DNA of 46,800 nt from Qipengyuania sp. (lineage in GTDB: Bacteria > Pseudomonadota > Alphaproteobacteria > Sphingomonadales > Sphingomonadaceae). This document shows positions 25,165 to 33,606 of this stretch, in pieces. Where the stretch lies: assembly GCA_019745075.1 (NCBI GenBank), contig JAIETR010000052.1:1-46800 (forward strand), written 5' to 3'. The notes beneath the pieces were generated by a model, which saw only the letters and a list, made by a program, of their open reading frames with translations, had not been told where the DNA came from and did not search any database. A program made the translations under genes and the position numbers. Position 1 is the first letter of the stretch. Every line of letters begins with the position of its first letter.

Positions 25165-25167
25165 TTG

Positions 25168-26415
25168 CTATCCTGCGCTTTGCGGCCGCCCCAGCCCCAG
25201 AACGGGCGAGACGGCGGCGGGTTGCGTGAGGGTGGAAGCGGGCGCCGGCTGCTCGTGGGGAGCGGCCGGCGAGGGTTCGGCGGCGGGTTGCGGGGCGGTT
25301 TCGAAGGGCAGCTCGATCATCACGCTGAACCCGCCGCTCTCCGGGGAGCGGATCTCGAAGCGGTGGTCCTCGCCATAGGCCTGCGCGAGCCGGTCGCGGA
25401 TATTGGCGAGGCCGACCCCGGTCGAGGTGTAGCGGCGACCGTGCAGGTCGAGCACCTCGGTCAACTCCTGGGAACCGCCCCCCGAACCGCCTTTCCGGAT
25501 GCCCGGCCCGGTATCGGAAACGGTCACCCGCAAGCGCGGCCCCACGACTTGCGCGACCAGGCTGATCGTGGCGCCCTCTTCCTGCGGGGTGACGCCGTAT
25601 TTGATCGCGTTCTCGACCAGCGGCTGGAGCAACATCGAGGGGATCTGCGCCTTGTCGGCGGGCGGGTCGATGCGGAACTCGGTCCGGAGCCGCTCCTCGA
25701 ACCGCATCAGCTCGATCCCGAGATAGAGCTGGAGCGTTTCGACCTCCTGCGCCACGGTGACCGTCCCGCCCGGCTCGCTGATCAGCGTGTGGCGGAGGAA
25801 GCTCGACAGCTTGCTCAGCATCGCATTGGCGGGAGCGGTCTGCTTCAGGAGCACCAGCGTGCTGATCGAATTCAGCGTGTTGAACAGGAAATGCGGATTG
25901 AGCTGGTAGCGCAGCATGGCGAGCTGCGCGCTGGTCGCCTGTGCCTCCAGCCGCTCGAGCCGGTCGGCCTGCTCCTCGACCTGGAGGAAGAAGTTGATCG
26001 CGTAATAGAGCGCCGACCACGCGCCCAGCACCGTCAGGTCGTAGAAATAGATGCCCAGGAACAGCCGGACGAAGCCGGTGCCTTCGCTCTGCGGGCGGGC
26101 GAGGTCGAGCACCCAGCCGTCGATGAAGGCGTGCGCGCCCGCCGCCACCACCAGCGCCAGCCCGGTCACGCCCCAGGTCACCAGCGGCCTCTGGGTGATC
26201 AGCTGGCGATAGACCACCGACAGGATCAGGCTGAGCGAAAAGCCGGTCACCACCTGGATCAGCAGGATGACCAGGAAGTCCCACGGCTGGTCGTTGGCGA
26301 AGGCGGTGATGGCGCGCAACAGGAACGCGCCGCCCCAGCCGGCAAGCTGAAGGTTCCAGAAGGCGCGGTCCTTGTTGGCGAAGAACGGCCGGGGCTCGAT
26401 CGGCAGCATGACCAT
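25168..26415 (-). CDS. LytS/YehU-type sensor histidine kinase
   Basis: 415 aa. Four or more membrane helices in the first 145 residues (for example FLVILLIQVVTGFSLSLILS, LYYAINFFLQV) with no large periplasmic domain, then a coiled segment and a His_kinase domain with LRYQLNPHFLFNTLNSIST (His175) and QPLVENAIKYG. The ATPase G-box reads SDTGPGI and GVGLANIRDRL. The C-terminal 50 residues are Pro/Ala-rich. It forms an operon with the LytTR regulator. Signal unknown. Confidence 0.93.
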   Translation of the reverse strand: MVMLPIEPRPFFANKDRAFWNLQLAGWGGAFLLRAITAFANDQPWDFLVILLIQVVTGFSLSLILSVVYRQLITQRPLVTWGVTGLALVVAAGAHAFIDGWVLDLARPQSEGTGFVRLFLGIYFYDLTVLGAWSALYYAINFFLQVEEQADRLERLEAQATSAQLAMLRYQLNPHFLFNTLNSISTLVLLKQTAPANAMLSKLSSFLRHTLISEPGGTVTVAQEVETLQLYLGIELMRFEERLRTEFRIDPPADKAQIPSMLLQPLVENAIKYGVTPQEEGATISLVAQVVGPRLRVTVSDTGPGIRKGGSGGGSQELTEVLDLHGRRYTSTGVGLANIRDRLAQAYGEDHRFEIRSPESGGFSVMIELPFETAPQPAAEPSPAAPHEQPAPASTLTQPAAVSPVLGLGRPQSAG

Positions 26416-26500
26416 GATCGAGCCGGGCCTTAGCGTAATTGCGGGTGGATGCGCCAGCCGCTAGACTGGGCCCGATCCGGCGGGGCGAGGGAGAGTTGCG

Positions 26501-27154
26501 ATGGACGCTTTGGACCACGAAAACGCTGGGGAGCCGAAAGAGGAAGTCCCGGCCGAGATGGCGCACGATATCGCCGAGCGCGCCGGCTTCCGCGAGATGA
26601 AGGAAGGCACCCGGGAAGACTGGGCGATCATCGCGGGCGAATACATGCAGTTCGCACGCCATTTGCCCGAGCGGGTGCTCGACCATCTGCGGCTGCTCGA
26701 TGGCGATTTCGGCGGCTTCCCGGTGTGCCGGCTCGAGCATTCGCTCCAGACCGCGACCCGCGCTCACCGCGACGGGCGCGACGAGCCCTATGTGGTGATG
26801 GCGCTGCTGCACGACATCGGCGACACGCTTGGCAGCTACAACCATCCAGAGGTGGCGGCCTCGATCATCAAGCCCTTCGTGTCGGAGGAACTGCACTGGA
26901 TCTGCCAGAACCACGGCGCCTTCCAGGGCTATTACTACTTCCACTTCCTCGGCATGGACCAGCACGCGCGCGAGCAGTTCCGCGGGCATGAGCATTTCGA
27001 GGCCTGCCGCGAATTCTGCGAGAAATACGATCAAGCCGCCTTCGATCCGGATTACCAAAGCGAACCGCTGGAGTTCTTCGAACCGATGGTGCGGCGGGTG
27101 ATGGCTCGTCCGCTCGCCTCGATGTACGCCAAGTTGCTGAGCGAGAAGGCTTAA
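26501..27154 (+). CDS. HD-domain protein, PhnZ-like
   Basis: 217 aa; GAGGGAGAG lies just before the ATG. HD signature residues are visible: His80 in RLEHSLQTATRA, His104-Asp105 in ALLHDIGDTLG, His115 in YNHPEVAA, His138 in CQNHGAFQGYYYFHFLG. The spacing and the NHGAFQGYY segment recall the mixed-valent diiron oxygenase branch of HD proteins (PhnZ, myo-inositol oxygenase) rather than simple phosphohydrolases; this is inference. No phosphonate genes are nearby. Its stop overlaps the M48 gene on the other strand by 4 bp. Confidence 0.82.
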   Translation: MDALDHENAGEPKEEVPAEMAHDIAERAGFREMKEGTREDWAIIAGEYMQFARHLPERVLDHLRLLDGDFGGFPVCRLEHSLQTATRAHRDGRDEPYVVMALLHDIGDTLGSYNHPEVAASIIKPFVSEELHWICQNHGAFQGYYYFHFLGMDQHAREQFRGHEHFEACREFCEKYDQAAFDPDYQSEPLEFFEPMVRRVMARPLASMYAKLLSEKA

Positions 27155-28101
27155 TCGAGCGTTTCGCGGACGAAATGGCGGGCCCAGTCCGCCTTGCCTT
27201 CGCTTGCCATCAGGGCCTGAACCTTCGCCACCTCCGCGCGAATCGCGTCGGCGCGCTCGTCCCAACCCTCATGGTTGCGGTTGCGGAACAGCCCGCCGTC
27301 GTGGCGCGGCCCCCAACGTTCCATGAAACGTGTCGCCCCCGCAGGCTCGAAGCCGGCATTGGCGAGCAGCCAGGGCATCAGCCGGTCCGCCTCGCGCTCG
27401 GTGAGCCGGACATTGCCCAGCGAACGGCCCGCTTCGTCGAGCCGCGCCCGGTGGCGCAGCAGATTGTGCGCCAGCTCATGCGCCACGGCGGCGGCGAATT
27501 CGGGTTCCGGATAGGCAAAGCCGGGAAAGCGCTTGCCGAAGATCACCCGCGTCCCCTCCGCCATCGCCTTGCCGCCGCTGTCGAGCACCTCGAAGCGGGT
27601 CGGGCAAGCGGCGGTGCCGGTGACCCGCACGGTGCGTCGCGTCCCGCCGCGGGCGGCGGTGAGCTCGACAGGACCCTGGGCCGAGGCGGCATCGAACGCG
27701 GCCGTGACATCGATCAGGCGCTGCCAGGCCGGTTTCGCTCGCGGAAAGCGCGAGGCAAGATCCACGCCGCCGATGGCGAGGAGGGTGTCGTTTGCGGCGA
27801 GCCCGGCGGTCTCCGCCGGGGAACCGGGCGCCACCGCGCCCACGGCCAGGTCTCCACTCAAGCCCAGATGGAGCCGCACCGCGGCGGGATCGGCGAAACC
27901 GCCGGCGTCGAGCACCGAAAGGCCGAGCGCGGGCGCGGCACGCTCGCAATAGGGAGCGTTGGCCGTGGCCAGCCGCCAGCCGATGGCGAACAGCCGATGG
28001 TCGCGCGCCTGCAGCTCGGTCAGCGCCTTGTCTTCGCGCGGCGCAGCCTGGAGGGGAACCGCCAGGATAAGCGCCGCTGCGGCGGCGAGCCCGCGGATCA
28101 C
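27151..28101 (-). CDS. M48-like metalloprotease with PDZ domain
   Basis: 316 aa. Signal peptide MIRGLAAAAALILAVPLQAA. PDZ-like segment at about 75-160 (VGAVAPGSPAETAGLAANDTLLAIGGVDL) and zinc motif AVAHELAHNLLRH with His208, Glu209 and His212. LTEREADRLMPWLLANAGF gives the third ligand region. A periplasmic protease of the M48 type; substrate unknown. ATGA overlap with the DsbA-like gene upstream, so the three minus-strand genes to 30.2 kb form an operon for periplasmic protein folding and quality control (inference). Confidence 0.9.
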   Translation of the reverse strand: MIRGLAAAAALILAVPLQAAPREDKALTELQARDHRLFAIGWRLATANAPYCERAAPALGLSVLDAGGFADPAAVRLHLGLSGDLAVGAVAPGSPAETAGLAANDTLLAIGGVDLASRFPRAKPAWQRLIDVTAAFDAASAQGPVELTAARGGTRRTVRVTGTAACPTRFEVLDSGGKAMAEGTRVIFGKRFPGFAYPEPEFAAAVAHELAHNLLRHRARLDEAGRSLGNVRLTEREADRLMPWLLANAGFEPAGATRFMERWGPRHDGGLFRNRNHEGWDERADAIRAEVAKVQALMASEGKADWARHFVRETLD

Positions 28102-28790
28102 CCTGCGTCCTTGCCTTCGAGCGCCTGCTTGAGCTTTTGGAAGCCCACCGCGCCCTCGAGGATCTGCCCCTCGGCAACCCAGCTCGGTGTGCCGGTGAAG
28201 CCGAGCGTGCGCGCGAGCTGCATGTTCCGAGCCAGCTCGGCGGCGACCGGGTCGCCGGCCGCATCGCCGCGCGCCCGATCCAGGTCGAGCCCCGCGACCT
28301 GCGCCGCGCGCAAGACCGTAGCCGCGCTCGGCGGCCCGCCCGCGAACATCGCCTTGTAGAAGGCGGGATATTTGCCCTGCCGCGCCGCCGCCAGCGCCAT
28401 GCGCGCGGCCTCCTCGCTACCGTCGAAGATCGGCCATTCGCGGATCACCACGCGCAAGTTCCGATCGGCGGCGATCAGCTTCTGCACATCCGCCTCGCTG
28501 GCACGGCAATAGCTGCAGCCGTAGTCGGTGAATTTGACCAGCGTGCGCGACCCTCGCGGATTGCCGAGCACCGCTCCCGGGAAGGGCCGCGTGACGTCGC
28601 CCCCGACCTCGGCAAGCCTGGCCTCGGCCTCCTGCTTTTGCAGCGCCTCGGCCATCGCGGGCAGGACGTCCGGATTGGCGACCAGCCAGGCACGGGTGCG
28701 CGCCTCGCCAAGCCCGGAAAGCGACCACAGCCCCGCCCCGGCAAAGCCGAAAATCAGCGCGATCAGCGCGGTGAATGCTGCGTTCTTCAA
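28098..28790 (-). CDS. DsbA family protein (CSYC)
   Basis: 230 aa. N-terminal signal or membrane anchor KNAAFTALIALIFGFAGAGL, a helical N-terminal region (NPDVLPAMAEALQKQEAEAR) typical of Com1/BdbD-type proteins, active site FTDYGCSYCRASEAD with Cys92 and Cys95, and the cis-Pro loop GFTGTPSWV. Periplasmic thiol oxidoreductase. It lies 12 bp after the BepA-like protease gene and overlaps the M48 gene by 4 bp. Confidence 0.92.
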   Translation of the reverse strand: MKNAAFTALIALIFGFAGAGLWSLSGLGEARTRAWLVANPDVLPAMAEALQKQEAEARLAEVGGDVTRPFPGAVLGNPRGSRTLVKFTDYGCSYCRASEADVQKLIAADRNLRVVIREWPIFDGSEEAARMALAAARQGKYPAFYKAMFAGGPPSAATVLRAAQVAGLDLDRARGDAAGDPVAAELARNMQLARTLGFTGTPSWVAEGQILEGAVGFQKLKQALEGKDAG

Positions 28791-28802
28791 GCCGTTCGCC
28801 CC

Positions 28803-30185
28803 TCAACCGCGTCTGCCACGGCCTTGCTTTTCCTGCCTGTCGAGCAGGCCGCGCGCCTCCATCTCGATATCCTGCGCGCGCAGCCAGTCGGCCGAATGTT
28901 CGGCCAGCCCGGCCTGCGCGTTGCGCGCGCTGCGCACCGCCTGGAGATAGTCGCCGCTCATCACCTGCTGCTCGGCGCTGGCGAGATTGGCGCGGGGCAT
29001 GTCGCCGCGCGCGGCATAGACGGTGCCGAGCTGGCGCCAGGCAAACGGGTTGTGGCGGTCGCGCGCGACCGCCGCGCGCAGCACGCGCTCGGCCTCCTCG
29101 TAGTTCTTGCGGTCCTCGGTGGCGATCAGGGCGTGGCCGTAGAGCGTGGCGATCAGCGGCTGGGCGTTGGTGAGCGCGGTCGCCTTGCGAAGGACCGCGA
29201 GCGCATCTGCCGGGCGACCCGATTCGAGCAGAATCTGGCCCTCGAGCTCGAGGAAGTAAGGGTCGTCGGGCGCGCTGGCGATCAGCGCCTCGGTCTCGGC
29301 CAGCGCCTTGCCGACTTCCGCCCGCTTGTGATAGGCATAGGCGCGCGCATAGCGGGCGGGCACACTGCCGTCCGAGGGTGGATAGGCGCGCAGCGTCTGC
29401 GCGGGCTCACCGAGATAGCCGGTCAGCTTGGCCTTGATGCGCTGGAAACGCGCCTCGACCACCGGATCGTCGGGCGTCAGCCAGGCCGGATCGCGCTCAT
29501 AGGTGTCGCGCAGCGTGGCGATGCGATCACTGGTGAGCGGGTGGGTGCGGACATATTCCGTTTCCGCGTCGCGGCTGACCGCGTAGCGCGATTCGAGGCC
29601 CGACAGCTTCCCGAAAAAGCCCAGCGAGCCGCGCCCCGAAATCCCGGCCTTGGCGAGAAAGGCCGCCCCGGCGGCATCGGCGGAACCTTCCTCGCCGCGG
29701 CTGTAGGCGAGGAACTTGCCCATCGCGGCGCGCTGGCCCATCATCATCGCCGCCATCCCCGCCTCGCCCGCCCCGGCGAGCACCGCGCCCAGCCCGGCGA
29801 GCAGCGAGAGCAGCGAGATGTTGGTGGCGGCCCTCGCGCCCTCGCCTTGCCGGACGATGTGCCCGCCGGTGATATGGCCGAGTTCGTGCGCGAGTACGCC
29901 CTGAACCTCGGCGGCGGTGTCGGCCTTCTCGATCAGGCCGGCGTTGACGTAGATGATCTGCCCGCCCGCCACGAAGGCGTTGATCGAACGGTCGCCTATC
30001 AGCGCGATGTCGACATTGCGCGCGGGCAAGTCCGCTGCGGCGATGAGCGGCGCGGCGAGATCGTGGAAGAAGGCCTCGGTCTCGGTGTCGCGCAGCATCG
30101 ATTGCGCCGCCGCCGGCTGGGCGGCGGTCAGCGCGAGCGCGAGAGCGGCGGAGGCGTGCGCCAGGGCGCGGGCGAAGCGAGGCAT
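28803..30185 (-). CDS. M48 metalloprotease with TPR repeats (BepA-like)
   Basis: 460 aa from the ATG at 30185, which has AGGG seven bases before it (a GTG at 30194 is alternative). Signal peptide ending near AAQPAAAQS; protease motif GVLAHELGHITGGH (His100, Glu101, His104) and SRGEEGSADAAG for the third ligand; TPR-like helices in the last 200 residues (YARAYAYHKRAEVGKALAET, KNYEEAERVLRAAVARD). BepA/YfgC proteins act on outer-membrane proteins such as LptD during assembly. First gene of the DsbA/M48 operon. Confidence 0.93.
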   Translation of the reverse strand: MPRFARALAHASAALALALTAAQPAAAQSMLRDTETEAFFHDLAAPLIAAADLPARNVDIALIGDRSINAFVAGGQIIYVNAGLIEKADTAAEVQGVLAHELGHITGGHIVRQGEGARAATNISLLSLLAGLGAVLAGAGEAGMAAMMMGQRAAMGKFLAYSRGEEGSADAAGAAFLAKAGISGRGSLGFFGKLSGLESRYAVSRDAETEYVRTHPLTSDRIATLRDTYERDPAWLTPDDPVVEARFQRIKAKLTGYLGEPAQTLRAYPPSDGSVPARYARAYAYHKRAEVGKALAETEALIASAPDDPYFLELEGQILLESGRPADALAVLRKATALTNAQPLIATLYGHALIATEDRKNYEEAERVLRAAVARDRHNPFAWRQLGTVYAARGDMPRANLASAEQQVMSGDYLQAVRSARNAQAGLAEHSADWLRAQDIEMEARGLLDRQEKQGRGRRG

Positions 30186-30250
30186 CGCGCGCACCCTAGC
30201 GGGCTTCGCGCTGAACCGGAACTGAAAGCGCCGACAGGACCGGCCGATAG

Positions 30251-30340
30251 GGCCCGCAAGGCCGAACGGCCGCCCGCAGGCGCTCCGCGCCGCATCGCGG
30301 CGGAACCAGCGCCGAGGACGAACGCGCGGAGGCGCGTTCG
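30251..30340 (+). repeat. Dispersed intergenic repeat, copy B
   Basis: Same layout and orientation as the copy at 24270-24355: AAGGCCGAACGGCCGCCCGC / AGGCG, a variable middle with its own hairpin CGCCGC-ATC-GCGGCG, then CAGCGCCGAGGACGA and a terminal 9-bp hairpin CGAACGCGC-GGAG-GCGCGTTCG (30319-30340). The fourth base pair is A:T where copy A has G:C. Confidence 0.8.
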
Positions 30341-30350
30341 GAAAGCAAAC

Positions 30351-32336
30351 TCAACCAAGCAGCTTGCGCGCCGCCTTCTCGACCAGCGCGATGTCCTCGG
30401 GCACCTCGCCCAGCACCGCCAGCTCGCCCGAGGGGAGGCGGCGGATCATGACGAGCGCGAATTCGGCGCCTTCTGCCGCGAGATCGCCCAAGGCGACGGC
30501 GTCGAGCTTGCGAAGTTTCCTGGCGAGCGAATTGCGAACCGCGTCGCGCGTCGCGACCGGCTTGCCCTCGGCTTCCTTGCGCGCCTGGCGCTCCGCCTGG
30601 ACCACGCCCTTGAGCCCGCCCTCGGCGCTGGCGAGAACCTTGTCGAGCGTTCCGCGCGCGACGCCCGTACGGTGCGCATAGCCGAGCACGGCGGCGTATT
30701 CGGTGAGACGGGTCTTGTCGTAGTCTGCCCCGAACACGAGCTTGACGATCGGCGTCATCGGCGCGCGGTCCTGCACCGTAAGCCCGTTCTCGGCCAGAAG
30801 CTCGTCGAAATCGGCCGGATTGGCTGCCGCTTCGAGGCTGAAGTCGTAGGCGCGCGCGACCGCCTGGTAGAGCGCCTTGCGCCCACGGTCCTCGCTCGAG
30901 CGAGCGGTCTGCGCCAGCTCGCGCGCGGCGGCCAGGCAGTCGTACAGCCCCTCGGGCTCCCCGTCACCAATGCCAGTCCCGGCGAAGGCCGGCGGCGAAT
31001 CCTCCTCCGTCTCGCGCGCGAATGGCTCGCGTGCGAGCTCGAAGCCGGAGTTCGCGGCAGCGACGGGGGCCGATTCCTCGAAAGCCTGTTCGAGCTCGAA
31101 GGGCTCCTCCTCGACGGCTTCCGGCCCGGGCTCGGTCGCCGAAACCTGCGCGCGCGGCTGGGCCGTGGGCGCTGCCTCGGGCTCGTAGGCCTCCGGAATG
31201 GCGGCGCGCACACGCTGCTCCAGCGTGGTACGCGGAGCGGGTTCGGGCGGGATTTCGCCGCTGCCCGTTCCTGGCAGGACGACGCTCTGCTTGACGCGGC
31301 CGCTGCGGGAAACGAGCGAGGCGAGGCCGAGAGTGGCGCTGTTGTCGGCGAGCGGATCGACGACACCGTCGATATCCTCCTCCTCCTCGCCGTCTTCGAG
31401 GCCCTGGTCGCCGTAGTCGACGGAATAGACCGTGTCCTCCTCCCCGAAGCCCGAGAAGCCGGCGCCCCATTCGCTCGCTTCGCCCGCGTCCTCGTCGTAT
31501 TCTTCCTCGTCCCCGGCTTCCTCCACCAGGTCGAAGGGCGAGGAAACCTGGTCGGTTGCGGGATCTTCGCCGGTTGCGTTGTCTTCGGACACTCCGAAGG
31601 CGGGCGCGGGCAGGCTGACGGGGTCGGAGTCCGCGCCGGGTTCCTCGGCGAAGCCGGACAGATCGAGCATACGGTCCATGTTTTTCCCCTCATACGGCGG
31701 GATGGGCGCTTCGAGCGCGGCATCGATGGCGGTCAGGAGCGCGTCGGCGGTCGCCGCGTCGGCCATCTCCTTCCAGTTGATTACCCCGAAGATGAAATCG
31801 ATCGTCTCGCCGTCGCTCGACCACGGCAGCAATATGCCGCGATAGAGCACCGCCGCCCCGTGCTGGTTGGTGAACTCGGCCTCGAAGCCGATCGGCGCCT
31901 GGTTGGCGAGAATCTGCAGATAGTGGTCGGTGATGCGGCTCAAGAGCGAGCGGCCCGGCACCTCCGAGAGACGCTGGAACCGGGCGTCGCCGCCGCATTC
32001 CTCGGCGAGCTTCGCGCCCAGAAAACGGATCGCGGGGTCGTCGATGGCGCGCTCGCCGCGGAAGTCCAGAAGCACGCCATAGGGTCCGAAATCGTCGATC
32101 GATGCGGGGTCTAGGTCGGCGATGTCGGGGAAATTGGCGTCGCCCAGCAGGCCGGCCCAGTGGTTGTAGGCGCGCACCTGCATGCGCCGTTCGTCCTGTC
32201 CCACAGGCGACGGGGGCGCGAGCGGGGCATGGTCCGCGAAATCGTCGGAGGATTCGTCGGCCGGATCGAGGCCGAACGGCCCGGATGCCTCGAAGGCATC
32301 GTCCCGCGCGCCGAAACTGCCCCCATACCTGTCCAT
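30351..32336 (-). CDS. Large acidic PAS-domain protein
   Basis: 661 aa, cytoplasmic. Residues about 50-195 look like the PAS_5 family: RAYNHWAGLLGDANFPDIAD, FGPYGVLLDFRGERAIDDPAI RFLG, GRSLLSRITDHYLQILANQ, YRGILLPWSSDGETIDFIFG. A very acidic, low-complexity linker (about 225-465, e.g. EEAGDEEEYDEDAG) follows. The C-terminal 190 residues form a helical domain (GLYDCLAAARELAQ ... KLVFGADYDKTRLTEYAAVL ... RKLRKLDAVALGDLAAEG) that I do not recognise. No enzyme motif is seen. A sensing or scaffolding role is only inference. Confidence 0.85.
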   Translation of the reverse strand: MDRYGGSFGARDDAFEASGPFGLDPADESSDDFADHAPLAPPSPVGQDERRMQVRAYNHWAGLLGDANFPDIADLDPASIDDFGPYGVLLDFRGERAIDDPAIRFLGAKLAEECGGDARFQRLSEVPGRSLLSRITDHYLQILANQAPIGFEAEFTNQHGAAVLYRGILLPWSSDGETIDFIFGVINWKEMADAATADALLTAIDAALEAPIPPYEGKNMDRMLDLSGFAEEPGADSDPVSLPAPAFGVSEDNATGEDPATDQVSSPFDLVEEAGDEEEYDEDAGEASEWGAGFSGFGEEDTVYSVDYGDQGLEDGEEEEDIDGVVDPLADNSATLGLASLVSRSGRVKQSVVLPGTGSGEIPPEPAPRTTLEQRVRAAIPEAYEPEAAPTAQPRAQVSATEPGPEAVEEEPFELEQAFEESAPVAAANSGFELAREPFARETEEDSPPAFAGTGIGDGEPEGLYDCLAAARELAQTARSSEDRGRKALYQAVARAYDFSLEAAANPADFDELLAENGLTVQDRAPMTPIVKLVFGADYDKTRLTEYAAVLGYAHRTGVARGTLDKVLASAEGGLKGVVQAERQARKEAEGKPVATRDAVRNSLARKLRKLDAVALGDLAAEGAEFALVMIRRLPSGELAVLGEVPEDIALVEKAARKLLG

Positions 32337-32431
32337 GCCGTAAAAAGCCCCGTTTCGACCCAGTCGGGGGAGCTATGGCCCGTGTGTGGTAAACATCCTG
32401 TAAACGATAGCCCGCGGGGCGCGGGGCGCGC

Positions 32432-32922
32432 TCACAGCATGTAACGCATGCGGATGACCACCGCCTCGTGCCGGCCCGGCGCGACGTCGAAGGCCGCTTC
32501 GCCAAACTTCGGCGGGCCGAAGCGGACCCTGGCGTCACGCGAGAAGCCGAAGCCTTCGGTTGGGATCATCATCGCCGCGCGGTCGGCCTTGCCATTGCCG
32601 TTCTCGTCATGGAGCAGCGCGATGGCATAGCGGCCGGGCCGGACGTCCTCGAAGGTCAGTGTCACGCTGCCCGCCGCATCCCGATCGCCTGGTAGGAGGC
32701 GTCCGGATCGTCGCAGCGCGGGAACCGGCCGACCTCGCCCGTCATGCAGGCGCGCACGACCCCCTTGTGGTTGCGCAGTCCCGTGGCGGTGACGGTGACA
32801 TCGGCGGTGGTCGGCGGGCTCGCCGCGCCGAGCAGCGCCGCCGCGCTCACAGCGAGCGCGAAAGTCCGCGATCCGTGCCGCACAGGCGATCCCAATGGCG
32901 GAAATAGAGACCGTAATTGCAT
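32432..32922 (-). pseudogene. DUF2141 protein with -1 frameshift
   Basis: DUF2141 proteins are small exported beta-sandwich proteins. The first frame gives a signal peptide (SRTFALAVSAAALLGAAS) and VTVTATGLRNHKGVVRACMT...DASYQAIG, then stops at 32662-32664. The second frame carries the rest: GSVTLTFEDVRPGRYAIALL HDENGNGKAD...FGPPKFGEAAFDVAPG. The two join between about 32665 and 32685 if one base is added. Start taken at ATG 32922 (GTG 32883 possible); either overlaps the 3' end of the sterol desaturase gene. A sequencing error is a real alternative. Confidence 0.75.
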
Positions 32923-33563
32923 CGATACTCTTCGTGATGACGCTGATGGTGGCACGCCGTTATCACCCAATCCCCCAAGGTGGAATTGACCATGCGCTCG
33001 GGAAACATCTCCCAGCCCATGTGATTGGTGACGCCCATCACCGTCATGATCGCCAGCACCGTGGCCAGCATGGCGGGGTGGATCGGGATCAGGAACACCA
33101 GCACCGGGATCGCCACCGCCCCGGTCATGGCCTCCCAGGGGTGGAAGCTCATCGCCGCCCAGGCGGTGGGCGGGCGACTGGCGTGGTGGACGGCGTGAGC
33201 GATCCGGAACGGGCGCGGGCGGTGCATGAAGCGGTGCGTCCAATAAAACCAGGCGTCGTGGGCGATCAGGTAGAGCAGCACCGAGACCGGCGCGTACCAT
33301 GGCGGCCAGGCGGTCCAATCCGTGTAGATGCGCGTCCAACCGCGGGCCTGCCAGCCCCAGGCCACGACTCCGGAGGGCACGCCGTAGACCGCCGCGGCGG
33401 CCAGCGACCAGCCGATCTCGCGCCGGATTTGCGGCCCGAGCGCGACATAACAGCCGTGTTGGCGCCGCTGCGTGAGCCAGGCGAAGAAGCCGCTCGTGGC
33501 CAGGTAGCGCAGCGCCACGATCACGGACATGGCGAGAACGGAAAGGGCGATCGCGGTCCACAT
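32847..33563 (-). CDS. Sterol desaturase / fatty acid hydroxylase family protein
   Basis: 238-aa integral membrane diiron enzyme. Histidine clusters are complete: HDAWFYWTHRFMH (about 102-114), HAVHHASRPP (about 123-127), FHPWEA and CHHQRHHEEYRCNYG near the C-terminus. At least four membrane helices (LSVLAMSVIVALRYLA, AVYGVPSGVVAWGW, VSVLLYLIAHDAW, IPVLVFLIPIHPAML). It hydroxylates or desaturates a lipid, possibly a hopanoid, sterol or carotenoid; the substrate cannot be read. Its 3' end is overlapped by the DUF2141 remnant. Confidence 0.9.
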   Translation of the reverse strand: MWTAIALSVLAMSVIVALRYLATSGFFAWLTQRRQHGCYVALGPQIRREIGWSLAAAAVYGVPSGVVAWGWQARGWTRIYTDWTAWPPWYAPVSVLLYLIAHDAWFYWTHRFMHRPRPFRIAHAVHHASRPPTAWAAMSFHPWEAMTGAVAIPVLVFLIPIHPAMLATVLAIMTVMGVTNHMGWEMFPERMVNSTLGDWVITACHHQRHHEEYRCNYGLYFRHWDRLCGTDRGLSRSL

Positions 33564-33606
33564 CGATGTCGCGGCTTATGCCCGCGAGCGCCGCGAATGG
33601 ACAGGG

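Noticed and set aside
24367-26433. Plus-strand open frame of 688 codons
   Set aside because: Antisense to the LytTR regulator and histidine kinase; no motifs.
28137-32114. Plus-strand open frame of 1325 codons
   Set aside because: Antisense to dsbA-like, BepA-like and PAS genes that have clear motifs; Arg/His-rich composition without domains. A shadow of high GC.
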